The position numbers and the translations under genes were made by a program. 64,000 nucleotides of DNA. Origin: DASRAA01 sp963814165 (GTDB lineage Bacteria; Acidobacteriota; Terriglobia; Terriglobales; Acidobacteriaceae). The stretch covers positions 62,001-126,000 of the forward strand of contig CAWFBW010000001.1 in NCBI GenBank assembly GCA_963814165.1, in the 5' to 3' direction. This document shows, piece after piece, positions 28,945-37,659 of this stretch. The notes beneath the pieces are model-generated. The model searched no databases and was not told the DNA's origin. It saw nothing but the letters and a program-made list of their open reading frames with translations. The stretch's first letter is position 1, and every line of letters starts with the position of its first letter.

Positions 28945-30306
28945 GTGGGAACGTACTTCGTAGAAAACTTCGGCTGCCGCGCAACCCAGGCCGATGGTGC
29001 AGCTATCGAGCGGCAACTGCTGGACCGCGGACTGGCTCGGGCAGCCTCACCGGCTGAAGCCGAGGTCGTGGTGCTCAACACCTGCACCGTAACCGCGTCA
29101 GCCGACCAGGACGTCCGCTCGGCCATTCGCAGAATCCATCGCACCAACCCTGCAACGAAGATCGTGGTGACAGGGTGCTATGCGCAACGCGCACCCGAGG
29201 AAATTTCTGCGATCCCGGGCGTCAGCGTGGTCGTCGGAAATTCCCACAAGAGCCAGGTCGCCGACTACGCGGTGCCGCTGACGAGCGCCGCTGGATTCGT
29301 GTCGTTGGCCGGAGTCACTGCTGCGGGTGAACCGAGCATCATTGTCGGGGACATCTTCGCCCACACCGAATTGCTGGCGGCTCCGGTGTTCGAGGGCGAA
29401 GACGCGGAAGGCAAGACCCGCCCCAACCTCAAGGTGCAAGACGGCTGCAATAACCGCTGCTCGTTCTGCATCATCCCGTCGGTTCGCGGGCGCAGCCGCT
29501 CGCTGGCGCTGGAGCATGTGTTGTGCGAAACCCGCGAACTGGTGGCACGAGGATATCGCGAGATTGTGCTGTCGGGCATCAACCTGGGGCGTTGGGGGCG
29601 CGACCTGGCACCGCGGGCCAACTTTGTAGCCATGCTGCGCTCGATCCTGGAAAATACCGGCGTCGAGAAGCTGCGCATCAGTTCGGTGGAGCCGATGGAC
29701 TGGACGAACGAGCTAATCGAACAGGTCGCCACTTCACCGCGGATCGCCAAGCACGCGCACGTTCCGTTGCAATCAGGGAGCGACTACATCTTACGGCGCA
29801 TGCATCGCCGGTATCGTCCCTGGCACTATGCCGACCGCATTGAGCGTATTCGGCGCGCCATGCCGAATGCCGCCATCGGCGCGGATGTGATGGTGGGCTT
29901 CCCCGGCGAGACCGACGAGCATTTCGAACAAACGCGGGAGCTGATCGAAAGACTGCCGTTTACCTATCTGCACGTCTTTACGTATTCGTCGCGTCCGGGG
30001 ACGCCCTCGGCCGCCATGCCCGACCAGGTTCCGGTGCAGGTGGCGCGTGAACGCAACCGGTTGTTGCGCGAGTTGGCTATCCGCAAGAAGCAGGAATTCA
30101 TGGCGTCTTTTGTGGGCCGCGACATGCAGGTCATCACTCTCACTCGATTTGACGGAAAACGCACTGAAGGGCTGACGGACAATTTCGTCAAACTGTTCGT
30201 GGCGGGGAGCCACCCTTCCAATCAGGTGGTCACAGTTCGCGTGGACGGCCTTGTTGGCGACGGTCTTATCGGCCACGCACGATGTACTTCCTCACTCGAG
30301 GGATGA
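28945..30306 (+). CDS. mtaB: tRNA methylthiotransferase, MtaB family
   Basis: A 453-residue radical-SAM methylthiotransferase that converts t6A to ms2t6A at position 37 of tRNAs reading ANN codons. The N-terminal UPF0004 domain carries cluster Cys in ENFGCRATQADG, VVLNTCTVT and VVTGCYAQR. The radical-SAM motif is CNNRCSFC and a C-terminal TRAM-like region follows. FGCR and the overall motif spacing point to MtaB rather than MiaB or RimO. The GTG at 28945 is chosen because homology begins there. TATAAT lies 6 nt upstream and no Shine-Dalgarno sequence is visible, so the message may be leaderless. Confidence 0.9.
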   Translation: MGTYFVENFGCRATQADGAAIERQLLDRGLARAASPAEAEVVVLNTCTVTASADQDVRSAIRRIHRTNPATKIVVTGCYAQRAPEEISAIPGVSVVVGNSHKSQVADYAVPLTSAAGFVSLAGVTAAGEPSIIVGDIFAHTELLAAPVFEGEDAEGKTRPNLKVQDGCNNRCSFCIIPSVRGRSRSLALEHVLCETRELVARGYREIVLSGINLGRWGRDLAPRANFVAMLRSILENTGVEKLRISSVEPMDWTNELIEQVATSPRIAKHAHVPLQSGSDYILRRMHRRYRPWHYADRIERIRRAMPNAAIGADVMVGFPGETDEHFEQTRELIERLPFTYLHVFTYSSRPGTPSAAMPDQVPVQVARERNRLLRELAIRKKQEFMASFVGRDMQVITLTRFDGKRTEGLTDNFVKLFVAGSHPSNQVVTVRVDGLVGDGLIGHARCTSSLEG

Positions 30307-30589
30307 CTTTCCTCTTCTTTAAACACGTGGTAACGCTCTCATTTCGTTACCTGCCGTGGACCAAGCGCCCGGTGATTATTGTGCAATTTGCGTGTTAGTG
30401 CATGTGTTGCAATAGCTTACGTGAGTGCAAGATTCTTATAATAACCCTTGCGAAGATAGAAAAATTGGGTTACGCTTTGCGAATCCGGGCTTGGTTTTAG
30501 AGCCCGGATAGTTCTTTGAGTAAATTCGTTGTTTCGAAAATCCGGAGTGCTGCGTTGGGCTGTGAAAGAAAGGGTCCCACCCAGAACTG
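30307..30589. other. Gap after mtaB: -10-like box and hairpin
   Basis: No gene is supported here. TATAAT at 30437-30442 could be the -10 box for the riboswitch transcript, without a clear -35. TCCGGGCT (30484-30491) and AGCCCGGA (30501-30508) form an 8-bp hairpin with a modest T-rich tail that might end mtaB transcription or belong to the leader. Confidence 0.4.
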
Positions 30590-30671
30590 CAATTTGCCAT
30601 CAAGCAGTCATGGGGCGCAAAGCGTCACCTAAGGGCGTGACGCTTGACAGCTGGCTGCAAGCAGCAAATTG
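30590..30671 (+). promoter_or_regulatory. Probable cyclic-di-GMP-I (GEMM) riboswitch
   Basis: CAATTTGC (30590-30597) pairs with GCAAATTG (30664-30671) to close the element. Inside, CCAT/ATGG forms the first hairpin, followed by GGCGCAAAGC, the best-conserved GEMM segment. A second stem AAGCGTCAC/GTGACGCTT (30620-30645) carries CTAAGGGC in its loop, and TTGACAGCTGGCTGC matches the receptor side. The element lies 104 nt before a PEP-CTERM gene, with possible switching pairs (TGGACAG with TTGTCCA) between. The first hairpin lacks the canonical GAAA loop, so the call is good but not certain. Confidence 0.6.
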
Positions 30672-30774
30672 AGTCGATCGCTTGGACAGAATCGCGACAT
30701 TGTGGGAAAGCTGTTTGGACGAGCAGCTCAAATCCCGCGGAGACTGCTAGCAACTTGTCCAGTCGGAGCAGACC

Positions 30775-31536
30775 ATGAAGTATTCAATCAAGTCCTCGAT
30801 GCTGCTGGCGACGTTTGTGATGTTGTTTGCAATCGGCGTGCACGCCAGTCCGATCAATTGCGCAACGGCGCCTTCGGCAGGGGTTTGCGCGCCCACACTA
30901 TCCATGACCTATCAAGTTGGGAATGGCGCAGTCCAAAACATTTTCCCGAACGGTTCGCCGGTCTTCACCGGCGGAAACTGGAACGTGAACTTAACGCCGC
31001 AGACGCTCGGGAGTGTCCTATTCACGGGCGGCCAGTTGGTGGCCAATGCAGATCCGTTCGTCGGCTTCAGCTTTGGCGTCATCAACAATACGACCGGCAC
31101 GATGACGTTCAGCTATGACTTTCAGACGCCGTATCCCGGCGGCCCCTATCCACACGTGCAGTCGGTGTTTGGCGACGTGCTTATCGATACCGCGTTCTCA
31201 GGCACCTCGACGGTGGCACCGGTAGGCTCGTACTACATCATGAACACGTACGACACGGGTAACCTAGTGAGCCAGGTGAGTCTTGGCTTGGGCTGCACGA
31301 CGGTAAACTTTGTCTGCTCGAGTCCTGACGATGGGTCGATCGGCCCACTACTGTATACGTCATTGGCGGGCGGCACACTGGAACTAAAGGGATCGTTCAC
31401 GCTGACGAAGGGCTCACAGTACACGCTGACCGGTCGCAGTGCGCTGCTGCCGCTTCCCGAGCAGGGGACCCTCGTATTATTCGGTTCGAGCCTGATCGGA
31501 CTCGCTGGCATCGCTCGCCGTCGCATGACGAAGTAG
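30775..31536 (+). CDS. PEP-CTERM-like secreted protein with PEQ variant motif
   Basis: A 253-residue exported protein with a signal peptide (LLATFVMLFAIGVHA), a beta-rich body with conserved Cys pairs (INCATAP...GVCAPT; GCTTVNFVC), and a C-terminal sorting signal LPEQGTLVLFGSSLIGLAGI followed by ARRR. The second Pro of PEP is Gln here. It is clearly paralogous to the gene at 31951. GGAG precedes the ATG. A cyclic-di-GMP riboswitch candidate lies upstream. Proteins of this type are cut by exosortase and are often linked to biofilm matrix; no exosortase gene is in the window. Confidence 0.88.
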   Translation: MKYSIKSSMLLATFVMLFAIGVHASPINCATAPSAGVCAPTLSMTYQVGNGAVQNIFPNGSPVFTGGNWNVNLTPQTLGSVLFTGGQLVANADPFVGFSFGVINNTTGTMTFSYDFQTPYPGGPYPHVQSVFGDVLIDTAFSGTSTVAPVGSYYIMNTYDTGNLVSQVSLGLGCTTVNFVCSSPDDGSIGPLLYTSLAGGTLELKGSFTLTKGSQYTLTGRSALLPLPEQGTLVLFGSSLIGLAGIARRRMTK

Positions 31537-31950
31537 GTTCAGACCATGGCGGTGCACGGAAAGCTTCGCGTGCACAACTATCAACGGTAGCTGGCATCAT
31601 TCGGTCGCCGTTTCATTTTTGGTAACAAGCATGGCACCATATCAACATCAACACGCGAAATTGGGGTCATTCTTGAAACCACGGACACGCGTTGTACCGG
31701 GTACTTGGGCAATAAATTACCCTCGATATGCAAATGTTTGCACTTGCCAGAAGTTACTGACTGGAGTACCGTTCTATTTAGAACAACTTGGCCAGCGTGT
31801 TTTTGGTCATCAAATTGCAGGTGTTTGTACGGATGACCTTCTAATGGGGATGGAGGCCTGTGAAGGGTGTGTGACTGAGTATCTGTAATTTCTGATTCCT
31901 CCGATTGGACTTGACTCATCGAGACCACAAGATTAAAGACTGGGGAGATT
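31537..31950. other. AT-richer gap between the two paralogous PEP-CTERM genes
   Basis: No convincing gene. It starts with a hairpin GTGCACG/CGTGCAC (31552-31575) without a T run. From about 31610 the composition becomes AT-richer than its surroundings and contains short palindromes, TGCAAA-TG-TTTGCA (31729-31742) and GTTCTA-TT-TAGAAC (near 31771). An 89-codon frame at 31619 lacks a ribosome site and homology. A TTGACT at 31911 may be part of the promoter of the next gene. Confidence 0.4.
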
Positions 31951-32712
31951 ATGAAGAATTCGAAAACTTCGCTGCTGTTGCTTACGTTGATGCTGCTGAC
32001 CTTTGCTTCGGTCATGTACGCTAGTTCAGTCGATTGCTCGCAGACGCCTTCCGACCCGGCGTGTGCGCCCACTCTGGTGATCACCTATCAAGTCGGAAAT
32101 GGCCCGATCCAAAGCATTCCGATAGTCGGGACGCCGACGTATGTCAACGGGGCCTGGCAACAGGATTTCGTTCCTCAGGTGTTTCCGCAATTTCTGTGGA
32201 CCGGTGGCCAACTGGCCTCGTCCCCAGATCCATTTGTGGGCTTCAGCTTTGGTGTCATCAACCAGTCGGGCGTCACGATGACCTTCAACTACGACTTCCA
32301 GACTCCCTATGCTGGTGGTCCGTACGGCTTACTTCAGACGGTCTTCGGCGACGTACTGATTGATACAGCCTTCCAAGGCACTTCCACAGTGACGCCGGTG
32401 GGCAGCTCATACCTCATGAGCACGTATGACAGTGCCGTCCTGCTTCCCCAAGTCAATATAGGATTGGGGTGCACCACGGTTAATTTCGTCTGCAGCAGCC
32501 CCGACATCGGGTCAATCGGTCCGCTGGGTTATACGTCGGGCGTTACGGGCATTCTTGAGGTAAAGGGCTCGTTCACTCTGACGAAGGGCTCGCAATACAC
32601 GATTACCGGTCGCAGCGCTCTGCTGCCGATTCCCGAGCCGGGGACCCTCGCACTATTGGGTTCGGGCTTGGTTGGACTCGCTGCCTTTTCTCGGCGCCGC
32701 GCAGCGAAGTAA
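31951..32712 (+). CDS. PEP-CTERM sorting domain secreted protein
   Basis: A 253-residue paralogue of the gene at 30775, alignable over its whole length without large gaps. It has a signal peptide (LLLLTLMLLTFASVMYA), paired Cys motifs (VDCSQTPSDPACAPT; GCTTVNFVCSS) and a canonical C-terminus, IPEPGTLALLGSGLVGLAAF then SRRR. GGGGAG lies just before the ATG. It is probably exported, then processed by an exosortase and released or surface-bound. The tandem pair suggests duplication followed by divergence in regulation. Confidence 0.9.
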   Translation: MKNSKTSLLLLTLMLLTFASVMYASSVDCSQTPSDPACAPTLVITYQVGNGPIQSIPIVGTPTYVNGAWQQDFVPQVFPQFLWTGGQLASSPDPFVGFSFGVINQSGVTMTFNYDFQTPYAGGPYGLLQTVFGDVLIDTAFQGTSTVTPVGSSYLMSTYDSAVLLPQVNIGLGCTTVNFVCSSPDIGSIGPLGYTSGVTGILEVKGSFTLTKGSQYTITGRSALLPIPEPGTLALLGSGLVGLAAFSRRRAAK

Positions 32713-32719
32713 TTTGTTG

Positions 32720-32744
32720 ACGTGGCGCGAGGCTAGCGCCACGT
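32720..32744 (+). terminator. Hairpin after the second PEP-CTERM gene
   Basis: ACGTGGCGC (32720-32728) pairs perfectly with GCGCCACGT (32736-32744) around a 7-nt loop, 8 nt after the stop codon. The T tract is weak. Confidence 0.5.
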
Positions 32745-32862
32745 TTGCCGCAAAACAGGGCTGACGAGGACGTCGGCCCTATCCGTTTCTAGTCCTCATG
32801 CGGATGGCCGGAAGCCCCACCGGGTTCTGCGCGAATTGGCGGCGCGCAAAATTTCCGAATTC

Positions 32863-34060
32863 ACGACTTCAGAGGCTGCGGAAAAAAGCGACTTTGGGTA
32901 GAGCTGACCTTTAGGTCAGCGTCTAAGCCGTTTATTTTCGACCAGCCGAGCGGACTTTAGGGCGGATCCAAGATCGCTATACCCGAAATGCTGATGGCTG
33001 GTTAAGCTGCTATTGGCGGCGTTCTCTGCGGCAAAACGGATGGGACAAGCATTCTCCAATGATCTACGGCGGCGGATACTGCAGACCTATGCCCGGGAAG
33101 ACCTCAGTCAAAAGGCGCTGGCTGAGCGCTTTGGGGTGAGCTACGACTACGTGAAGAAGATCCGTAAGCAGCAACGGCGGAGTGGGCAGGTGGAGCGTCC
33201 CTCGCAGTCCCGTCACGGCCGTGTGAGCCGGGTGACAGAGGCAGTGCAAAAGCAGATCCGAGCAGAAGTAGGCGAGCAAGCGGACGTAACGCTGTGGGAG
33301 CTGCAAGCGCGGGTGCAGAAGGCCAGCGGCGTGGGGCTGAGCCAATCGTTACTCTGGCGGTGGCTGCAAAAGTTGGGCTTGGGGCGTAAAAAAAATCGCT
33401 CCATGCGCAAGAGCGGGACACGGAAGCGAACCAGCAGCGGCGTGCGGAGTTCGCCGAAAAGCTCGGCTCGATAGCGCCGGAGAAGCTGTTCTTTCTGGAC
33501 GAAAGCGGAGTGACCACGCAGATGACGCGGCTGTGGGGACGAGCTCCGCGCGGCGAACGGGTCGCCGAAGCCACACCCCAGGGGCGCTGGAAAGTGCTGA
33601 CCACGATAGGCGCCATGAGCCTGCGCGGCATGGAGGCGGTCATGACCGTCGAGTCGGCTACCGACGGGGATGTCTTTCTCGCCTACCTGGAGCAGGTGCT
33701 GTGCCCCAAACTGAAGCCTGGCGACGTGGTGGTGATGGACAATTTGTCCGCCCATAAAGTTAAAGGCGTAGGCGAGTTGATCGCCGCCAGCGGGGCCGAA
33801 CTACTCTACCTGCCGCCCTACTCCCCGGATTTCAATCCCATCGAGAAGGCTTGGTCGAAACTCAAGCAGCTGTTGCGTGCTGCCAAAGCGCGCACCGCCG
33901 AAGCGCTCGATCAGGCCATCACCGAAGCTCTCAAAACCATTACCGCCGAGAACGCTGCCGCCTGGTTCCGGCACTGCGGATACCGGGTACAGCAATCGTG
34001 AAGATGCTCTAGTCCGCGAGGCGTACGCGTTTCCGACTTTTTCAGCAGCCTCTTCAGTTG
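32863..34060 (+). mobile_element. IS630-family insertion sequence
   Basis: About 1.2 kb with imperfect terminal inverted repeats. The left end reads ACGACTTCAGAGGCTGCGG (from 32863). The right end, read on the other strand, is ACAACTGAAGAGGCTGCTG (from about 34060). GAGGCTGC is identical and is followed by GAAAAA on both sides. One transposase gene in two overlapping frames fills the interior. The TA duplication typical of IS630/Tc1 is not evident at these edges, so the exact ends are uncertain. It sits between PEP-CTERM genes. Confidence 0.7.
33040..34001 (+). CDS. IS630-family transposase made by -1 frameshifting at an A8 run
   Basis: DDE transposase. Frame 1 starts at the ATG at 33040 and encodes the helix-turn-helix region (LSQKALAERFGVSYDYVKKI) and the winged part up to GLGRKK. 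At eight A residues (33388-33395) a -1 shift leads into frame 2, which carries the catalytic core: first Asp in FFLDESG, second in VVMDNLSAHK, then Glu in YSPDFNPIEKAW. Without the shift, frame 1 ends at 33474 after about 145 residues. A slippery A-run at the joint between DNA-binding and catalytic domains is a known strategy of insertion sequences. All catalytic residues are present, so the element may be active. Confidence 0.85.
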
Positions 34061-34705
34061 TGGGTCAGTAGATTAACGCACTGTAGCTAGGTCTTGACGG
34101 GACGGCCGAACCGAGGCAGTGAGCGACAATTACCTCTAAAGTTGTAGTGAATGGGTGTCATGAGCAGAATGAAATTCTGTTAGCTCGAGTGGTTCGTGTT
34201 GACGGGGATGCGTCAGTTAGTCACAGTTCGTTGGTGATCTAGCTCACAATTGGAGAATGGCTCCGATGTGGGAGTTTGGTTACCTGGTGTGGGCAGGAGG
34301 GCTTTCGACTTTTTGTTAAGGCAATGTAAACTCTTAAGAGCAAGCGGTTTAAGGAAATCTCGAGATTCATCGAGAATTTGCTTGCAATCGCTGTTGGGTA
34401 AGGTTACCCTCGGAAAGCTGAATGCGGAAGCAGTTGCCTGCGTCTGTGGTACGAGGAACCCCTAGGATCGTCGGCGCTAAATAAAATTATAAGCTCCGGC
34501 AGTAGCGCTCAAGAAACCATGGTTCATGGGGACCTGCCCGGCGGAGAAACGGCTGCCGAGGTTTTCAAGATTTTGAACGCTCTGCGGGAAACTGCAGACA
34601 CGCATTGAACCGATAAGTGCGAGACAATTTGGTCTGAAGTTGCCCACGGGTCCCAGGCCGCAGTTAACTTCTGACGAATTGAAGAGATTGAAAGGGAACC
34701 CTATC
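34061..34705. other. Gap between the IS element and the third PEP-CTERM gene
   Basis: About 645 nt with no supported gene; a 71-codon frame at 34250 has a TTG start and no family. Short hairpins occur: TCTCGA/TCGAGA near 34362, GGGTAA/TTACCC near 34398, and CGGCAG (near 34498) with CTGCCG (near 34552) closing a region that contains CCAT/ATGG and a GAAA segment. The last looks like part of a structured leader, but I could not assign it to a known riboswitch class. Confidence 0.35.
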
Positions 34706-35446
34706 ATGAAGATCCAGCGCGTGTTTGTCATTTCGTTGTTCGTTGTGGCCGTGAGCTCGATGAGCTTTGCCACCATCATTAACCCCGGCAGCGCATCGGT
34801 GGATCTGTCGATGAGCTCTGACGCTGGTTGCGGTTTGGTCAGCGCTTCCGACGCACATTCCTGGGGCGCACCACTCAGCCCTTTGAGCTCCTCGGTAAGC
34901 GTCATCGCGCAGTGCAGCTCGCCGAACCGCAAAGTCACGACTTCGGGCGATCTGGATGCGACGTGGACTGCCAACACGAAGAAGGGCAAGATTATTTTCA
35001 AGAACATCGGTTGGACCGTGAACAACAACGTTACGGCCGGTTCGGCGAACGCTGATTTGGGACTCGATTACAGTTACACGTTTACGCCGACCACGGAAAT
35101 CCAGTTCGATATGACCTACGACATTTCCGCGAACAACAACAATACAAGCAACTTCGGACTCAACGGCTTCTACATTGACTTGACCGGCACGAATTGGAAC
35201 AGCGGCAATCCCTATGCGGTCGGTACTTCGGGTACGCTGTCGGCGATTTTGTGGCCCAACCAGACCTACACGCTGACGATCGAGAACGGAGCGAACATTA
35301 GTGGCTTTCTTGCCGGTGCTAAAGAGCACATGGACGGGAAGTTCAATTGGGAAGCCACTCCGGTTCCGGAGCCTTCCAGCATGTTGCTGATGGGCAGCGG
35401 CATCCTGGCACTGGCTGGCGCTCTTCGCAAGAAGATGAGCCGCTAG
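34706..35446 (+). CDS. PEP-CTERM sorting domain secreted protein
   Basis: A 246-residue exported protein. The ATG at 34706 follows AAAGGGA. It has a signal peptide (MKIQRVFVISLFVVAVSSMS, cleavage near SFA), an Asn/Ser/Thr-rich beta body (repeated NNN, e.g. SANNNNTSNFG), and the C-terminal signal VPEPSSMLLMGSGILALAGA followed by LRKK. The Asn-rich, Cys-poor body suggests an extracellular beta-sandwich. It is unrelated in its body to the tandem pair upstream. A terminator follows within 25 nt. Function unknown; matrix or surface role inferred from the sorting signal. Confidence 0.88.
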   Translation: MKIQRVFVISLFVVAVSSMSFATIINPGSASVDLSMSSDAGCGLVSASDAHSWGAPLSPLSSSVSVIAQCSSPNRKVTTSGDLDATWTANTKKGKIIFKNIGWTVNNNVTAGSANADLGLDYSYTFTPTTEIQFDMTYDISANNNNTSNFGLNGFYIDLTGTNWNSGNPYAVGTSGTLSAILWPNQTYTLTIENGANISGFLAGAKEHMDGKFNWEATPVPEPSSMLLMGSGILALAGALRKKMSR

Positions 35447-35466
35447 TTTCGAGTCGTAACGAATTC

Positions 35467-35498
35467 CGGCCGCCTCAACCGAGGTGGCCGTTTTATTT
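35467..35498 (+). terminator. Rho-independent terminator
   Basis: CGGCCGCCTC (35467-35476) pairs with GAGGTGGCCG (35481-35490) with one mismatch and an AACC loop, then TTTTATTTG. It separates the PEP-CTERM gene from the infC operon. Confidence 0.82.
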
Positions 35499-35577
35499 GT
35501 GCGCTGAGGCTCCGCCAGTCTTCATTCGGCGGCGGTTTCGCGCACTGACGTGGCGCGGAATACCTGCATTACCGTGC

Positions 35578-35583
35578 TATACT
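35578..35583 (+). promoter_or_regulatory. Extended -10 promoter of infC
   Basis: TGC directly precedes TATACT, giving an extended -10 (TGnTATACT) that can work without a good -35. A transcript would begin near 35590, about 25 nt before the infC start. Confidence 0.5.
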
Positions 35584-35614
35584 TTGCCATACGGCAGTAT
35601 GACTGGAGGACCGT

Positions 35615-36210
35615 ATCGATAAGCGTTTTATCCGCACAAATGAGCGCATTCGCGTCCGCGAAGTTCGCGTGATCGACGACGAAGGAACCCAACTGGGCGT
35701 CATGCCCCCATTCGATGCGCTCAAGAAGGCCCGCGAAAAGAACCTGGATCTGGTAGAGGTATCGCCGACGGCACAGCCGCCGGTTTGCCGCATCATGGAT
35801 TACGGCAAGTACCTGTACGAGCAGGAAAAACGCGAACGCGCAGCCAAAAAGAACCAGCACCAGATCGTGGTCAAGGAAGTGAAATTTCGCATCAACGTGG
35901 ACGACCACGACTACGAGACCAAGAAAAACCACGTGCTGCGCTTTCTGGCCGAGGGCGACAAGGTCAAGGCGACCATCTTCTTCCGGGGACGCGAAATGAC
36001 GCGGCAAAGCTTGGGACGCGGGATACTCGAGCGCCTGATCACGGATCTGGGCGATAAGGCCGTGGTAGAGTTCCGGCCGCGTCAGGAAGGCAATACGCTG
36101 CACTTGATCTTGGCCCCGCCGAAGGTACAGGCCCCGCAGAAGCCGCCGAAGGCGCCAAAGCCGCTCCGGCACCCGCGCCGCCGCAGGCCCCGCCGGCACA
36201 ACAACAATGA
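35615..36210 (+). CDS. infC: Translation initiation factor IF-3 with AUC start codon
   Basis: IF-3 binds the 30S subunit, checks start codons and prevents premature 50S joining. The protein reads (M)DKRFIRTNERIRVREVRVID after the start and continues through the usual N-domain, helix linker (KRERAAKKNQHQ) and C-domain. An in-frame TGA at 35600 rules out an earlier start. No ATG, GTG or TTG occurs before the conserved N-terminus, but ATC at 35615 lies 5 nt after GGAGGA. Non-AUG starts are a known self-control device of infC. Near 36155 the frame probably slips by one base. The other frame gives an Ala/Pro/Gln tail ending at 36210; as assembled, the frame would run to about 36301. Confidence 0.88.
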
Positions 36211-36308
36211 TTTAGTGCCCTTGCGGCGCTATTGTAGGAATCTCCGAGAAGGCGGTGGAGCGGCGTTGCTGGCCGCTCTTCGCCATTTTGTTGTAAACTA
36301 GAAAGGTT

Positions 36309-36503
36309 ATGCCTAAGCTCAAGACACACAGTGGAGCGGCGAAGCGCTTCAAGAAGACGGCTACGGGCAAATTTAAGCGTGGACACGCTTTTAAGCGCCA
36401 TATCCTGACTTCGAAGACGACCAAGCGCAAGCGCCATCTCGATACCGACAGCATGGTGGACAAGGCGGACCAGAAAAAAGTGGCCCGCATGATCCCCTAC
36501 TAG
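36309..36503 (+). CDS. rpmI: Large-subunit ribosomal protein bL35
   Basis: A 64-residue basic 50S protein beginning MPKLKTHSGAAKRFKKTATG and rich in Lys and Arg. GAAAGG lies just before the ATG. It is the second gene of the conserved infC-rpmI-rplT operon. Confidence 0.96.
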   Translation: MPKLKTHSGAAKRFKKTATGKFKRGHAFKRHILTSKTTKRKRHLDTDSMVDKADQKKVARMIPY

Positions 36504-36656
36504 TCCTGAAGAAGGCCGCATGGTGCGGCACCCGGCACCGGTCCAAAGCCGTGACGGGCAACAGCGAGTGAAGAGGCTATTCCGGGCCCCCCGCAGTGCG
36601 GGCGTGGTCGATGTCCCTGCCTCCAGCCGCTAAACGAAGTTCAAAAAGGAGCAGCA

Positions 36657-37034
36657 ATGCCTCGCGTAAAACGTGGTACCAAGCGTCATGCCAAGCGGAA
36701 GAAGATTTTAGAGCGCGCCAGTGGCTATTACCTCACAAAATCGAAGCTCTACCGGCAGGCGAAAGAGTCGGTTGAGCGCGGACTGAAGTTCGCCTACAGC
36801 GGCCGCAAGCAGAAGAAGCGCCAGTACCGGTCGATCTGGATCGTGCGCATCGGCGCCGCGGCCAAGATGAACGGCATCAGCTACAGCCAGTTCATCAACG
36901 GCCTGAAGAAGGCTGGCATCGAGCTGGACCGCAAGATCCTGGCAGACATCGCGGTGAAAGACGCAGCAGCGTTTACTTCGCTGTGTGAGCAGGCGAAAGC
37001 CGCTCACGCAGCTTCGACTTCAGCCGCAGCGTAG
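36657..37034 (+). CDS. rplT: Large-subunit ribosomal protein bL20
   Basis: A 125-residue 50S assembly protein (MPRVKRGTKRHAKRKKILER, then YRSIWIVRIGAAAKMNGISY). AAAGGAG precedes the ATG. It follows rpmI after 153 nt, longer than usual. That spacer contains hairpins such as GCCGCA/TGCGGC (36515-36529) and could hold an L20 autoregulatory site, as in other bacteria where L20 represses this operon by binding its own mRNA. The C-terminus has a short Ala-rich extension. Confidence 0.96.
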   Translation: MPRVKRGTKRHAKRKKILERASGYYLTKSKLYRQAKESVERGLKFAYSGRKQKKRQYRSIWIVRIGAAAKMNGISYSQFINGLKKAGIELDRKILADIAVKDAAAFTSLCEQAKAAHAASTSAAA

Positions 37035-37161
37035 CGCCGTTCGTCCCAGAAACAATCAGTATTCACGCGATGGGCGGCCGCAGGGCCGCCCGTTTACGCG
37101 ACGGGACGAATAGCTGGGATAGGTAGCGAACCGGAGCAAGAAGATATAGGGAGGGCAGTCG

Positions 37162-37506
37162 ATGAGACCACTCGCTGTTGTCGGCATCCTGGCTCTGACT
37201 CTAAAGCCACCCTCTTCGCGGAGGACGGTTCCACGCGGATCGTACTGATCAATTCCAATATTCCGAACGGCGCAGATTCTAAAGGGGATCAACGAGCATT
37301 GCCACAACGTCATTTTGACCATCGATCCCTCTAAGGCTGACTATGAACTGGAGGCACAGATCAATAAAGAGTCTCGGAGCGGTAACGAGCGGTCGTGGCT
37401 TACGCTGTTCAATAAGAACGGCGACGCGGTGTTCTTTACAGATACGCAAGGAACGAGCAACGCCGTTAAGGATGTGTGCGGATTCCTGAAACTCGGAAAG
37501 CCTTAG
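37162..37506 (+). CDS. Small secreted hypothetical protein, two compensating frameshifts
   Basis: GGGAGGG precedes an ATG at 37162 opening a signal-peptide-like MRPLAVVGILALT. The body then reads ATLFAEDGSTRIVLINSNIP in another frame. From about 37270 the first frame returns with ILKGINEHCHNVILTIDPSK, ADYELEAQ, GDAVFFTDTQGTSNAV and CGFLKLGKP. Two indels of opposite sign make one protein of about 115 residues. Acidobacterial exported proteins of similar plan exist, but I do not recognise a named family. The protein model is my reconstruction. Confidence 0.5.
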
Positions 37507-37659
37507 TAACACGACATCGAGATCGAGTGTATCCCGGATATAACTCGCGCCCAGCGACAATCAACACGCGCGGGCGCTGTGGTTGGCGTTTTCGAAAACG
37601 TGAACCCCTCAGAACAGCGCGCAACTGAAATCGCGCCTTCAGCTGCGGGACAAAAGACC

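Noticed and set aside
31581..32084. 167-codon minus-strand frame between the PEP-CTERM paralogues
   Set aside because: It overlaps the signal-peptide region of the real gene at 31951 and has no ribosome site or homology.
34498..34556. Second riboswitch before the third PEP-CTERM gene
   Set aside because: CCAT/ATGG and a closing stem are present, but the GCGCAAAGC and GACAGC segments of GEMM are missing, so it was kept only as hairpins in the gap.
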